Source of the DNA: Longilinea arvoryzae
GTDB taxonomy: Bacteria > Chloroflexota > Anaerolineae > Anaerolineales > Anaerolineaceae
Reading direction: 5' to 3'
Length of the DNA stretch: 64,000 bases
NCBI RefSeq assembly: GCF_001050235.1
Contig: NZ_DF967972.1
Location: 680,450 to 744,449, forward strand
The translations under genes were made by a program, and so were the position numbers. The notes under the pieces are model-generated. The model did not search any database, was not told the DNA's origin, and saw nothing but the letters and a program-made list of their open reading frames with translations. Below, piece after piece: positions 24,570 to 33,977 of the stretch. Positions within the stretch are counted from its first letter, which is position 1. Each line of letters begins with the position of its first letter.

Positions 24570-26195
24570 TTATAGATCTTGCACTAGATATAAGTCTCCG
24601 CGCCGGAAACCGCGTTTTTCGTAATACCGGCGGGTGCCGATGGCGGAGATGACGGCCAATCGGCTGAAACCGGCTGCCCGGGCCAGGCCGGCGGCGCGCT
24701 CCAGCAGGGCGGTGCCCAGGCCGATGTGCTGCGCCGCGCCTTCGGATTCGGCGCCGACCGCCAGCGCCTGCCCGTAGACGTGCACTTCGCGAATCAATGC
24801 CGCACCTTTACGACCGCCGGCATCCTCCAGGTCGGGCATCCCCAATGCGGGGGCGTCGGTCGCCGGCAGCGACAGGCGCAGGTAGCCGGCGATGCGGTCC
24901 TCCGGGGTGACGAACTGGAGGAAATGCTCCTCGGCATAGGCGGGATGGTAGACGGAATCGACCAGTTGCAGGTCGGCCGGCGTGACCGGCGTTCCGCGTA
25001 CCTCGCGGCAGCGCACGCAGTTGCAGCGCTGGCCGCGGCGGGCCAGTTCGGCCAGCACATCCTGGCGCAGGCTGGTGCGGCGGTTGCCGTCAACCACGTG
25101 CGTGGAGGGAATGTCGCGGATGATGCGGTTGACGCGGCAGTAGGGCGGGATGGTGGGCTTGACGTTGGCGATCAGGTTCACCAGTTCGTCGGTGGTGTAG
25201 GGCGTATATTCACCGCGCTGCCAGCATTCATACAGTTCGGCGTTTGCCAGCAGTTGGGTGGGGTAGATCTTGATTTCATCCGGGCTGTAACCGTCCGACC
25301 ACAGGCGCGCGAAATCGACCTCGTCGCTGGCGGGTGTGGCGCCGAGCAGGTTGGGCATCCAGTGCAGGACGATCTTGAAGCCGGCGGCGCGCAGCAGGGC
25401 GGCGGCGCGCAGGGTTTCGGCGGCGGTGTGCCCGCGCCGGTTGAGCTCCAGAATGCGGTCGTCCAGGGATTGCGCGCCCATCTGCACCTTGGTGACTCCC
25501 AGGCGGCGCAGCCAGGCCAGCTCGGCGGGCGTGATCCGGTCGGGACGGGTCTCGATCACCAGACCCACGTTGCGGTGAGCGGCGGTTTCATTGCGCGCCT
25601 GGGCCTCGTCCAGCGTGGCGGAATCGACCTCGTTGAGGGCGTCGAAGCAGCGCCGGATGAACCATTCCTGGTAGTCGTGCTTATACGAGCTCCAAGTGCC
25701 GCCCAGGATGAGCAGTTCGATCTTATCGGTGGGGTGGCCGAGCGCGGTATAGGATTCGAGGCGCGAGCGGACCTGGTCGAAGGGATCGAAGGCGTTTTGA
25801 AAGGCGCGCGCCGCTCCGGGTTCGTCCGGCAGGTAGCTCTTGGGCATGCGCGCGTCGGTGGGGCAAAAGATGCACTGGCCGGGGCACGGGTAAGGCTTGG
25901 TGAGCACGGTGACGGTGGCGACGCCGGAGAGCGTGCGCACCGGTTTCATGCGAATACGCGCCAAGAAGGCCGGATCGGCGGGCCACTCGCCGCGCTGCAC
26001 CAGCCCATGGTAGGCCGCCACGAGGACGTGCTTGGCCAGATAGCCGCCTCCGGGCAGGGGATGTTTACGCAGCGTCTTGAGCACGTCTGCGCCTGCGCGC
26101 ACCTCTAGGAGCACATCCCGGGCGATTTCCAACATCTCGGGCGTGATGGCGCGCGCTTTTGTCCATTCTTCCACTTTTCGGTCAAAGTCAACCAT
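24570..26195 (-). CDS. elp3: tRNA uridine-34 modification enzyme Elp3
   Basis: A 541-residue radical SAM/GNAT enzyme. The cluster motif is C104-x3-C108-x2-C111 (CPGQCIFC), followed by TDARMPKSYLPDEPGA and a radical SAM barrel with GGTWSSY. CNCVRCREVRG is the zinc-like site between domains, and the acetyltransferase domain (about residues 410-541) contains QHIGLGTALLERA and YYEKRGF. Elp3 transfers an acetyl-derived group to U34 of tRNAs. Length matches the archaeal and bacterial single-subunit form. A TAAAAT box nine bases before ATG suggests a leaderless mRNA. Confidence 0.93.
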   Translation of the reverse strand: MVDFDRKVEEWTKARAITPEMLEIARDVLLEVRAGADVLKTLRKHPLPGGGYLAKHVLVAAYHGLVQRGEWPADPAFLARIRMKPVRTLSGVATVTVLTKPYPCPGQCIFCPTDARMPKSYLPDEPGAARAFQNAFDPFDQVRSRLESYTALGHPTDKIELLILGGTWSSYKHDYQEWFIRRCFDALNEVDSATLDEAQARNETAAHRNVGLVIETRPDRITPAELAWLRRLGVTKVQMGAQSLDDRILELNRRGHTAAETLRAAALLRAAGFKIVLHWMPNLLGATPASDEVDFARLWSDGYSPDEIKIYPTQLLANAELYECWQRGEYTPYTTDELVNLIANVKPTIPPYCRVNRIIRDIPSTHVVDGNRRTSLRQDVLAELARRGQRCNCVRCREVRGTPVTPADLQLVDSVYHPAYAEEHFLQFVTPEDRIAGYLRLSLPATDAPALGMPDLEDAGGRKGAALIREVHVYGQALAVGAESEGAAQHIGLGTALLERAAGLARAAGFSRLAVISAIGTRRYYEKRGFRRGDLYLVQDL

Positions 26196-26423
26196 AGCAG
26201 TCTTATTTTACCGCAAAGAAGAGGAACGTGATGTGGGATGAGTGATCCGTGAAGCGTGAAACGTGAAACGGCATTCCAGGGAGAATGAAAGGGATTGTCA
26301 CCGGATGGATGGGACGGTTCGCGTCGGGGAAGGCCGGGATAACTCAACCCACGGCGTGGTTCATAACACAGGAAAGGGATACAATACGGGGTGAATTTAC
26401 CATTATCCTGACAGGGGACATCC
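26196..26423. other. Divergent promoter region with short repeats
   Basis: Between elp3 and the flavodiiron gene. It holds the minus-strand TAAAAT box of elp3 (26205-26210), gtgaagcgtgaaacgtgaaac words near 26250-26272 (not a parS match), and a TACAAT box near 26380 ahead of a 35-base leader for the flavodiiron gene. Confidence 0.5.
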
Positions 26424-27611
26424 ATGAAGAAGACGATTAAGAATAACGTATCCTGGGTTGGTAAAGTCGACTGGGAACTGGAATCGTTCGAAGGGGAAGA
26501 ACTCTCCACCACCCGCGGTTCAAGCTATAACGCGTATTTGATCCAGGAGGAGAAAAATGTCCTGGTGGATACGGTCTGGACGCCATTTTCCGAGGAATTC
26601 ATCGAGAATCTGGCCCAGGAAATCGATCTGGACAAGATCGATACCATCGTGGCCAACCATGGCGAGGTGGATCACAGCGGCGCGCTGACGGCTTTGATGA
26701 AGCGCATCCCGAATACGCCGATTTATTGCACCGAATTTGCGGTGAAATCCCTGAAGGGCCAATATCACCAGGATTGGAACTTCCACCCGGTGAAAACCGG
26801 GGACCGGCTGCCAATTGGAAATGGGAAGGAACTGGTATTCATCGAAATGCAAATGCTGCACTGGCCGGACAGCATGGCAACCTACCTGACCCAGGAAAAT
26901 ATTCTGTTCAGCATGGATGTTTTCGGAGAACACCTGGCAACGGATAAACTGTTCAACGATCTGGTGAATCCTTACGTCCTGCAGTACGAAGGGATGAAGT
27001 ATTACGCCAATATCATCAATCGCAACAGCCCGACGGTCATCAAAAAAATCGAGATGATCCAATCGCTGGGGCTGCCGATCGACATCATCGCGCCCAGTCA
27101 TGGGGTGGTCTGGCGGGATCATCCGATGCAAATCGTCGACCGTTATCTGGAATGGGCGAATGGCTATCAGGAAAACCAGATTACGATCATCTATGACACG
27201 ATGTGGGGCACCACCCGCAAGGCCGCCGAGAAAATTGCCGAGGGAATCGCGCAGGCCGACCCCACGGTCACGATCAAGTTGTTCAATTTATCCAAAAGCG
27301 ATGAGAACAATCTGATCGTGGAGGTATTTAAATCCAAGACGGTGCTCATCGGTTCTCCCACCTTCTGCAACAGCGCCCTGCACACCACGGTGGGTTTCGT
27401 GTATTTCATGAAATCGCTGAAGTTCCTGAACAAGAAGGCCGCGGCCTTTGGCTGTTACGGCTGGAGCGGGGAAGCGGCGAAGGAACTCACCGAAATGTTG
27501 AAGGATGCCGGATTCGAAGTGATCGATGAGGGCTTCCGGAATAAGTGGGACCCGGACGACGAGCGCCAGCTCGATGCCATCGAATACGGGAAGAAGATCG
27601 CGCTGGCGTGA
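26424..27611 (+). CDS. fprA: Flavodiiron protein (FprA/Rbo-type)
   Basis: A 395-residue cytoplasmic enzyme that reduces O2 to water or NO to N2O and protects anaerobes. The beta-lactamase-like domain shows the diiron ligands His79-x-Glu81-x-Asp83-His84 (NHGEVDHSG), a later FSMDVFGEH and PSHGVVW. The flavodoxin domain starts near residue 250 with IIYDTMWGTTRKAAEKI for FMN binding. Length is typical of class A proteins. No rubredoxin gene lies next to it. It is consistent with an anaerobic or microaerophilic host. Confidence 0.93.
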   Translation: MKKTIKNNVSWVGKVDWELESFEGEELSTTRGSSYNAYLIQEEKNVLVDTVWTPFSEEFIENLAQEIDLDKIDTIVANHGEVDHSGALTALMKRIPNTPIYCTEFAVKSLKGQYHQDWNFHPVKTGDRLPIGNGKELVFIEMQMLHWPDSMATYLTQENILFSMDVFGEHLATDKLFNDLVNPYVLQYEGMKYYANIINRNSPTVIKKIEMIQSLGLPIDIIAPSHGVVWRDHPMQIVDRYLEWANGYQENQITIIYDTMWGTTRKAAEKIAEGIAQADPTVTIKLFNLSKSDENNLIVEVFKSKTVLIGSPTFCNSALHTTVGFVYFMKSLKFLNKKAAAFGCYGWSGEAAKELTEMLKDAGFEVIDEGFRNKWDPDDERQLDAIEYGKKIALA

Positions 27612-28258
27612 TGGAATTGAGGACTGCTGATTTCTGATTGCTGATTGAAAGAACGACGCCAGGCCGGGTATGGATGGCCTGGTGACGCGTGGCATAGGCA
27701 GGCACGGGCGCAGCTTGGCTGTGATCGACCCCATCGAGTTCATATTCCCCGCTGAGCCCTTACGTAAGTGGTGAAGCAGACACATTCTCCTGATGGGGGG
27801 GCAGGCGATCTGCGGGGGTACGAAGAAAAGATGGAGCGCATGCTGGAATAGCATAGGCCTGGATCGGCACGGGCGCAGCCTGGCTGCGGATGGCTGCGGG
27901 GTGTTCATATTCCCCGTTTATGCCCTTTAGGGTACTGGGCCCTTACTTGCAGGCAGACGCGTGCTCACCTCCAAAAAGGAGGCAGGCGCACGCCCTACTC
28001 AAGCCTCACGCTTCACCCTCTTCCGAATACCCAATACCAAATCAACGAATACCGATCATCTCACTCCATTTCCCTTTTTAATCCAAAATTTCCTCTTTTG
28101 ACAGGTTGTGCATTTCACCCTCTTTGGCGTATGCTGTCTGCATAAATAGAACAAAATATCTATTTGGAATGCCGCAGGCAGGGGCGCAGCGCACATCCAA
28201 CGCATGTGGGGACCTTCGCGCCGCCCGGAGCGCCCCTGCCCGGCTTCACTGGAGGGGT
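27612..28258. repeat. Gene-free region with a duplicated 160-bp unit
   Basis: Two diverged direct copies begin at about 27690 and 27850. Both carry GGCACGGGCGCAGC, a TTCATATTCCCCG word and a GGGCCCTTAC/GAGCCCTTAC word in the same order. Downstream, an 11-bp inverted repeat GGCAGGGGCGC (28177-28187) / GCGCCCCTGCC (28230-28240) lies just before the phage-type cluster. No gene was recognised. Confidence 0.6.
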
Positions 28259-28573
28259 ATGGCAGCATCGACAGGCCGCCGCAAGAAGAGCAACCGTTCG
28301 AACGAGGTGCCCGGTCTGGAAGACGAGATCCGCCTGCTGCGCGAGATCATCCAGCGCGCGGCAGCCATGGCCGAGGAGGACCGCGCGGTGATGGACCTGG
28401 TGCGGCTGTGGGGCGCGGCCGGCCGGGCCTGCGGGCAGCTCTCAGGTCTGCTCAAGACCGAACGCGCGCTGGGCGCGCTGCGGGATGCGAACGCCGAACT
28501 GGACCAGGCGCTGCGCGAGGCGCTGGACGAGCTGGACGCCTACCGGCGCGAGCACGGCGTGGAGATGGAATGA
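28259..28573 (+). CDS. Small protein, possible terminase small subunit
   Basis: A 104-residue, highly charged, helical protein. A basic N-terminus (GRRKKSNRSN) is followed by a long coiled-coil-like stretch (VPGLEDEIRLLREIIQRAAA to the end). I do not recognise a specific domain. Its place directly before the terminase large subunit, with a four-base ATGA overlap, makes a small terminase or DNA-packaging accessory role likely. GGAGGGG just before ATG 28259 sets the start. Confidence 0.6.
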   Translation: MAASTGRRKKSNRSNEVPGLEDEIRLLREIIQRAAAMAEEDRAVMDLVRLWGAAGRACGQLSGLLKTERALGALRDANAELDQALREALDELDAYRREHGVEME

Positions 28574-30099
28574 ACCGGAAGACGGCTGATGCGGAAATCA
28601 AAGCCCATGACGTGTTGCTGGCGCTGACGAAATCGGAGGCGTTTTCACAGTCCTTTTCACACCTTCGGCTGCGCAAATATCAGGAGGCAGCCCTGGCCGT
28701 GGCGGTTCACTCGGTGATGGCGCACCTGGGGCTGACCCTGGTGGTGATGTTCCCGCGCCAATCCGGCAAGAACGAACTGCAGGCCCAACTCGAAGCCTTT
28801 TTGCTGGTGAAGTTGCAGGATACCGACGCCGAGCTGGTCAAGGTCTCGCCGACCTGGAAACCGCAGAGCCTGAACGCCATGCGCCGCCTGGAACGCGTGC
28901 TGATGCGCAACGAGCTGACGCGCGGCAAATTCAGCAAGGAAAGCGGCTACATCTTCCGCATCGGTCGGGCGCGCATCTACTTCCTCTCTGCCGCGCCGGA
29001 GGCCAACATCGTCGGCGCCACCGCCTCGACGCTGCTGGAGGTGGATGAGGCCCAGGACGTGCAGATCGCCAAGTTCGACAAAGATATCGCGCCCATGGCA
29101 GCCTCGACCAACGCCACGCGCATCTTCTGGGGCACGGCCTGGACGGCGCACACCCTGCTGGCGCGCGAACTGCGCGCAGCCCGCCAGCTTGAAGCGCGCG
29201 ATGGGCAGCGGCGCACCTTCGTCACCAGCGCCATCCAGGTGGGCGATGAGGTGCCGGCCTATCGCGCTTTCGTGGAGGGTCAGATCGCCTCTCTGGGGCG
29301 GGATCACCCGGCGGTGCGCTCGCAATTCTTTTCGCAGGAGCTGGATGACGGCGGCGGGCTGTTTACAGCCCAGCGGCGGGCCTTGATGCAGGGCGGGCAC
29401 CTCACGCTGAACGCCCCGCGGCCCGGTCAGAGTTACGCGCTGCTGCTGGACGTGGGCGGCGAGGACGCCGGTTCGCTTTCCGGTGGGGACCCTGCCAATC
29501 CCGGGCGCGATTCGACGGCCCTGACGGTGGTGGAGGTGGACCTGTCCACCTGCGCCGATCCGCTGGTGCACGCGCCGGCCTACCGCTGCGTGGCGCGCCA
29601 GGTCTGGCAGGGGGCGGGGCACGACCGCCTGTATCGCGAGGTGCGCGCGCAGGCCGAACACTGGCGGGCGCGCTGGCTGGTGGTGGACGCGACCGGGATC
29701 GGCGCCGGGCTGGCGGCCTTCCTCGAGCGCAGCCTGCCGGGACGGGTGCACCCGTTCGTCTTCAGCGCAGCCAGCAAATCGAAGCTGGGCTGGGATTTCA
29801 CGGCGCTGGTGGACGCCGGGCGCTGGAAGGAACCCCGCGATGCCGGCGAACTGGGAGCGCTGTTCCTGCGCCAGGCCGAGGGCTGCACGTTTTCGCTGCT
29901 GCCCGGGCCGGAGAAGCGCATGCGCTGGGGCGTGCCGGAGAGCGCCAATGACCCGCTCACCGGCGGCCGGCTGCATGACGACCTGCTGCTCTCGGCAGCC
30001 CTCGCGGCCGTGCTGGACGAACTGCCCTGGCCGTCCGGCGCGCCGGTCCTGCTGGTGAAGGGGAGAGATCCGTTGGAGGAAATGGAGGGGAAGTTCTGA
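28570..30099 (+). CDS. Phage terminase large subunit-like protein
   Basis: A 509-residue two-domain protein of the DNA-packaging motor type. The ATPase has a variant Walker A (FPRQSGKNE, residues 61-69) and Walker B (LLEVDEAQD, 156-163). The RNase H-like nuclease starts at LLLDVGGEDAG (Asp294), continues with VVDATGIGAG and ends near LHDDLLLSAALA. All key residues are present, so it may be functional. Such proteins pump DNA into preformed capsids and cut it. ATG overlaps the stop of the small upstream gene. It is the clearest phage hallmark here together with the portal. Confidence 0.88.
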   Translation: MNRKTADAEIKAHDVLLALTKSEAFSQSFSHLRLRKYQEAALAVAVHSVMAHLGLTLVVMFPRQSGKNELQAQLEAFLLVKLQDTDAELVKVSPTWKPQSLNAMRRLERVLMRNELTRGKFSKESGYIFRIGRARIYFLSAAPEANIVGATASTLLEVDEAQDVQIAKFDKDIAPMAASTNATRIFWGTAWTAHTLLARELRAARQLEARDGQRRTFVTSAIQVGDEVPAYRAFVEGQIASLGRDHPAVRSQFFSQELDDGGGLFTAQRRALMQGGHLTLNAPRPGQSYALLLDVGGEDAGSLSGGDPANPGRDSTALTVVEVDLSTCADPLVHAPAYRCVARQVWQGAGHDRLYREVRAQAEHWRARWLVVDATGIGAGLAAFLERSLPGRVHPFVFSAASKSKLGWDFTALVDAGRWKEPRDAGELGALFLRQAEGCTFSLLPGPEKRMRWGVPESANDPLTGGRLHDDLLLSAALAAVLDELPWPSGAPVLLVKGRDPLEEMEGKF

Positions 30100-30240
30100 G
30101 TGATATGTGATGTGTAATGCGTTCTGAGTGATGAGGAAGAGGTGGTGTAAAGAGCGACTTCCTAATGATTCAGAACTCGGATTACAAAATTATCTCGCCT
30201 TCCTCAGAACTCATTACCCATAACTCATTGACGAAGGAGT
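30100..30240. repeat. Inverted repeat of the gagttctgag family inside the phage-type cluster
   Basis: Left words (GTGATGTGTAATGCGTTCTGAG, in parts) near 30103-30130 are mirrored by TTCAGAACTCGG, CCTCAGAACTCATTACCC and CATAACTCATTG near 30168-30230. The family is the one found between chromosomal genes elsewhere in the window. Confidence 0.6.
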
Positions 30241-30244
30241 TCTC

Positions 30245-31603
30245 ATGCCCAAACGACCCTTATTCACCCGTTTTCAATCCGCCTTGCGCGCCTTCTTCCA
30301 GACCACGCTCATCGAGCCGGAATTCTACGAAGGCGCGGCGCCGGAACAGCGCGACCGCGCGGTCTGGGACCGGGCCGAGCTGCTGCGGCAGGCATTGGAG
30401 GCCTGGCGGAGCAACCCGCTGGCGCGGCGCATCGTCGAGCTGACCAGCCAGTACGTGGTTGGCGGCGGATTCACGCTGGCCAGCCCCGATCCGCAGGCGC
30501 ACGATTTTTTGCAGGAGTGGTGGCGCCACCCGCTCAACCAGGCGCCGCTGCGCGTCTTCGAATGGTGCGACGAGCTGACCCGCTCGGGCGAGCTGTTCTT
30601 CCTGCTCTCCAGCGACGCGGCCGGCATGACCTACCTGCGCGCGGTGCCGGCCCTGGCCGTGCGCGCCGTCCACACCGCCGAAAACGACGTGCAGCAGGAG
30701 ACGGCTTACGAGCTGGAAGGCGGCGAATGGGGTGAATCTCTCCTGCGCCCGGCCTACAACCCGCTCGAGGACACGCCAGACGCGGCGGTGATGGTGCACT
30801 ACGCCGCAAACCGCCCGGTGGGCGCGCTGCGCGGCGAGAGCGACCTGGCGCCGCTGCTGCGCTGGCTGGCGCGTTACGCCGCCTGGCTGGAGGACCGCGC
30901 CCGGTTGAACCGCTTCCGGACCAGTTTCGTGTACGTGATCAAGGCGCGTTTCGCCGGCGAGGCCGAACGGCGCGCGCGCCAGCAGATGCTGGCCGCCAAC
31001 CCGCCCACGCCGGGCTCGTTCCTGGTCACGGACGAGAGCGAAAGCTGGGAAACGCTCTCGCCGCGCCTGGAAGCGGATGACGCCGCCAACGACGGTCTGG
31101 CCCTGAAGAAAATGATCGCCGCGGGCGCCGGTCTGCCGCTGCATTTCCTGGCCGAACCCGAGTCGTCGACGCGCACCACGGCCGAATCGGCCGGCGGCCC
31201 GACGTTCCGGCACTTCGAGCAGTGCCAGGAGCTGTTCCGCTGGCTGGTGGGCGACCTGGCGCGCATCGCGCTGCACCGCCGGGCCTGCCTGCAGCCGGGC
31301 CTGAATCCCGACGCGGTCATCGAGGTGCGCGCGGCCGATCTTTCGGCGCGGGATAACGCCGCGCTGGCGGTGGCCTGCTCGACGATCAGCGGGGCGTTCC
31401 TGCAGCTTTACGAACGCGGGCTGATCGACGCCGGCGAGCTGCTGCGGCTGTGCTACCGCTTCGCCGGGGAGACGGCCGACGTGAACGAACTGCTCAAACG
31501 CGCCCGGCCGCGACCGCGTTCGCGCAGCGCCGCCTGGAAAGGCCGCCCCGCGGGGATCAAGGTGGACCCGGTGACTGGGGAGGTAAGTGGAGAAGAGGAA
31601 TAA
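30245..31603 (+). CDS. Phage portal protein
   Basis: A 452-residue portal-type protein. Recognisable parts are RSNPLARRIVELTSQYVVGGG near residue 60 (in portal families the start of the wing domain), RGESDLAPLLRWLARYAAWL and the stem/crown region with SSTRTTAESAGGPTFRHFEQ. Portals form the dodecameric ring at a capsid vertex through which terminase pumps DNA. AAGGAG eight bases before ATG gives the start. It is separated from terminase by a chromosomal-type repeat. Confidence 0.83.
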   Translation: MPKRPLFTRFQSALRAFFQTTLIEPEFYEGAAPEQRDRAVWDRAELLRQALEAWRSNPLARRIVELTSQYVVGGGFTLASPDPQAHDFLQEWWRHPLNQAPLRVFEWCDELTRSGELFFLLSSDAAGMTYLRAVPALAVRAVHTAENDVQQETAYELEGGEWGESLLRPAYNPLEDTPDAAVMVHYAANRPVGALRGESDLAPLLRWLARYAAWLEDRARLNRFRTSFVYVIKARFAGEAERRARQQMLAANPPTPGSFLVTDESESWETLSPRLEADDAANDGLALKKMIAAGAGLPLHFLAEPESSTRTTAESAGGPTFRHFEQCQELFRWLVGDLARIALHRRACLQPGLNPDAVIEVRAADLSARDNAALAVACSTISGAFLQLYERGLIDAGELLRLCYRFAGETADVNELLKRARPRPRSRSAAWKGRPAGIKVDPVTGEVSGEEE

Positions 31604-32123
31604 CCACAGAGACACGGCACCCAACGGGCGCAGGCGAGCATGGAGGAGAAATATTGAAAGAAGAGAAGAAATCAGCGTAGGGGAGGGTTCGTGTTGGGAT
31701 GAATCGTTGAGGGCCAATGCCCAAACCCTCCCCGGATGGATATCCCGATTTCGTAGGTTGGGTTGAACGGTTTTTGAGACAGCCGGTGAGGATCGTGAAA
31801 TGAGCGAAACCCAACATCGTCATCGTTGGGTTTCGGAGCGGGGCAATAACCCCCCCCGGTCTGGGATAACCGCTCATCAAGCCAATAAAAATTTTCTTCT
31901 CCGTGATCTCCGTACCCTTACGGGCATAATGTCTCCGTGGTGAATCCTCTTCAAAAGGAGCGTTAATGACAGGTGCAATCGACGATCGATGTTGGGTTTC
32001 GGAGCAAGCCCGGTGCATTCTCCGGACCGAATCCAATGCTCCTCAACCCAACCTACGAAAATTCTTCTCCAACAAAGGATCATCTCCGTGTCCCCGTGGT
32101 GAATCCTCTTCAAAGGAGTGCGT
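31604..32123. repeat. Repeat-rich gap before the protease-capsid gene
   Basis: About 520 bases without a gene. It contains ccacagagacacggcaccc words at 31604, a unit beginning CGTAGGTTGGGTTGA at 31752 with AAACCCAAC/GTTGGGTTTCGG inside, a second unit ending TCAACCCAACCTACG at 32043-32057 in opposite orientation, and two copies of the leader GGTGAATCCTCTTCAAA with a GGAG site (about 31938-31962 and 32098-32118). Only the second GGAG leads to a real gene. Confidence 0.65.
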
Positions 32124-33977
32124 ATGACGAAGGTAATCGAAGAAAAACACTGCCGCACGCGGCTGGATGTGTCGCTGGAACCGGAAAATTCGGCGCAGGG
32201 CGGCGGTTTCGAGATCCTGGCGATCAGCGCCGGCGAGGGCAACGGCTGGCAGTTCGGCGCCGAGGCCCTGCGCGCTTCGCTGCCACTGTGGGATGGCGTG
32301 GAAACCTTCATCGACCACACGCCGGCGCTATCCACGCGGCGCTCGCTGCGCGACCTGGCCGGCGTTTGCAGCCAGGCGCGCTACGACGAGAGCGTGCAGG
32401 GCGTGCGCCTGCACCTGCAGCCGGCCGGTCCCAGCGCGGCGCTGCTGGAGGCGTTGGGCCGCGAATGGCTGCAGGCCGCGGAACCCCGGCCGCGCCTGGG
32501 CTTTTCAGCCGACCTGCTGTTCAGCGCGCGCGGCAAACAGGTGGTCGAGATCCTGCGTGTGCTGTCGCTCGACCTGGTGTTCAACCCCGCCCGCGGAGGG
32601 GTTTTTCTGCGGGCGCTCAATCAGACCCAAATTCAGGAGGAAAGCATGTCCGAAAATCCCAATCCCGAGCTGGAATTGTGCCAGCAACTGCTCGAAACCA
32701 CCCTGTCGGCCGCGCGCCTGCCCAAACCGGCCTCCGACCAGGTGCGCAAGCAATTCGACGGGCGTTGTTTCACGGCGGCTGAATTGAATACCGCCATGGA
32801 GGATACCCGCCGGCTGGTGAGCGATCTGACCGGCGGCCAGGCCGTGCAGAGCGTGTCTGCGCAAGGCCGCGTCAGCGAGATGTTCGACGAACGCGACCAG
32901 ATTTCGGCCGCGCTGCACGAACTGCTGGGCGCGCCGCGCCCGGAAGGCCTGGAACGGCTGCACGTCCAGCGCCTGAGCGGCATCCGCGAGTTCTACACCC
33001 AATTGACCGGAGATACCGGGTTCACCGGCGGGCGGGATGCGGAACGCGCGCAACTGGCCACCACTGCCAGCCTACCCGGCCTGCTCAAGGACGCGCTCAA
33101 CAAACTAATCGTGCTGCACTGGCAGGAGCTGGGCCGTTCGGGCTACCGCTGGTGGGAGCCGGTGGTCAGCGTGGAGCATTTCACCAGCCTGCAGAACATC
33201 ACCGGGGTGCTGGTGGGTGAGGTGACCGCGCTGCCCAGCGTCAACGAGGGCGAGCCTTACACGGAATTGCCGATCAGCGATTCGGCCGAGACCGGCATGT
33301 GGAACAAATACGGCGGTTACATCGGCCTGACGCTGGAGATGTTCGAACGCGATGAAACCCACAAGCTGCGCCAATACCCGCGCAAGTTGGCTTCGGCGGC
33401 GCTGCGGCGTATCTCGGCCCTGGTGGCATCGGTGTTCACCACCGCCGGCGGAGCCGGGCCCATGATGGCGGATGGGTATACCGCTTTCGAGGCGGCTCAC
33501 CATGCCAACCTGGGCGCAACGGCGCTTTCGGGTTCGAGCTGGGAGGCGGCCTCGCAGGCCATCTACGACCAGCCCATGCTGGTGGCGAACGGCGGGTCGG
33601 CGCCCAAGCTGGCCCTGGACGCGCGCTATCTGCTGGTGCCGCGCGACCTGCGCCTGACCGGCATGCAGATCCTCTATCCCAACTGGGAGCGCCAGGCGCA
33701 GATTTTCTCGGAGAACCTGCAGCGCGGCGAGTTGGGCGATGTGATCACCGTGCCGGAGTTTAGCGACGCCAACAACTGGGCCGCCGCGGCCGATCCGCGC
33801 CTGGCGCCGGCCATCATCCTGGGCGAACGCTTCGGGTTGACGCCGGAGATTTTCATCGCGGACAACGAGCGCAGCGGGGCGCTGTTCACCAACGACGAAC
33901 TGCGCATGAAGGTGCGGCACTGGGTGAGCGTGTTCGTGGCCGATTATCGGCCGTTGTTTAAGGCCAACGTGGCGTAA
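32124..33977 (+). CDS. Fused prohead protease-major capsid protein
   Basis: A 617-residue fusion. The first 174 residues match phage prohead proteases: catalytic-type His65 in TFIDHTPAL and Ser128 in RLGFSADLL, the spacing known from HK97-like proteases. From residue 175 onward the chain looks like an HK97-fold major capsid protein with a helical scaffold segment (about 175-300) and a shell domain (VSVEHFTSLQNITGV, GGYIGLTLEMFERDE, LLVPRDL). AAGGAG before ATG 32124 supports the first start. AGGAGG five bases before an in-frame ATG at 32646 probably gives a second, capsid-only product. Confidence 0.83.
   Translation: MTKVIEEKHCRTRLDVSLEPENSAQGGGFEILAISAGEGNGWQFGAEALRASLPLWDGVETFIDHTPALSTRRSLRDLAGVCSQARYDESVQGVRLHLQPAGPSAALLEALGREWLQAAEPRPRLGFSADLLFSARGKQVVEILRVLSLDLVFNPARGGVFLRALNQTQIQEESMSENPNPELELCQQLLETTLSAARLPKPASDQVRKQFDGRCFTAAELNTAMEDTRRLVSDLTGGQAVQSVSAQGRVSEMFDERDQISAALHELLGAPRPEGLERLHVQRLSGIREFYTQLTGDTGFTGGRDAERAQLATTASLPGLLKDALNKLIVLHWQELGRSGYRWWEPVVSVEHFTSLQNITGVLVGEVTALPSVNEGEPYTELPISDSAETGMWNKYGGYIGLTLEMFERDETHKLRQYPRKLASAALRRISALVASVFTTAGGAGPMMADGYTAFEAAHHANLGATALSGSSWEAASQAIYDQPMLVANGGSAPKLALDARYLLVPRDLRLTGMQILYPNWERQAQIFSENLQRGELGDVITVPEFSDANNWAAAADPRLAPAIILGERFGLTPEIFIADNERSGALFTNDELRMKVRHWVSVFVADYRPLFKANVA
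32635..32648 (+). promoter_or_regulatory. Internal ribosome binding site for capsid-only product
   Basis: AGGAGG (32635-32640), five bases, then ATG (32646-32648) in frame at codon 175 of the fusion gene, exactly at the boundary between protease and capsid parts. Confidence 0.7.

Noticed and set aside
24726-26108. Plus-strand frame of 460 codons opposite elp3
   Set aside because: Elp3 on the minus strand has complete motifs; the opposite frame is an antisense shadow.
26250-26275. Possible third parS site (cgtgaaacgtgaaac)
   Set aside because: It is a direct repeat of gtgaaac rather than the palindrome TGTTTCACGTGAAACA.
28657-29976. Minus-strand frame opposite the terminase gene
   Set aside because: The terminase motifs on the plus strand are clear and the antisense frame has no recognisable features.
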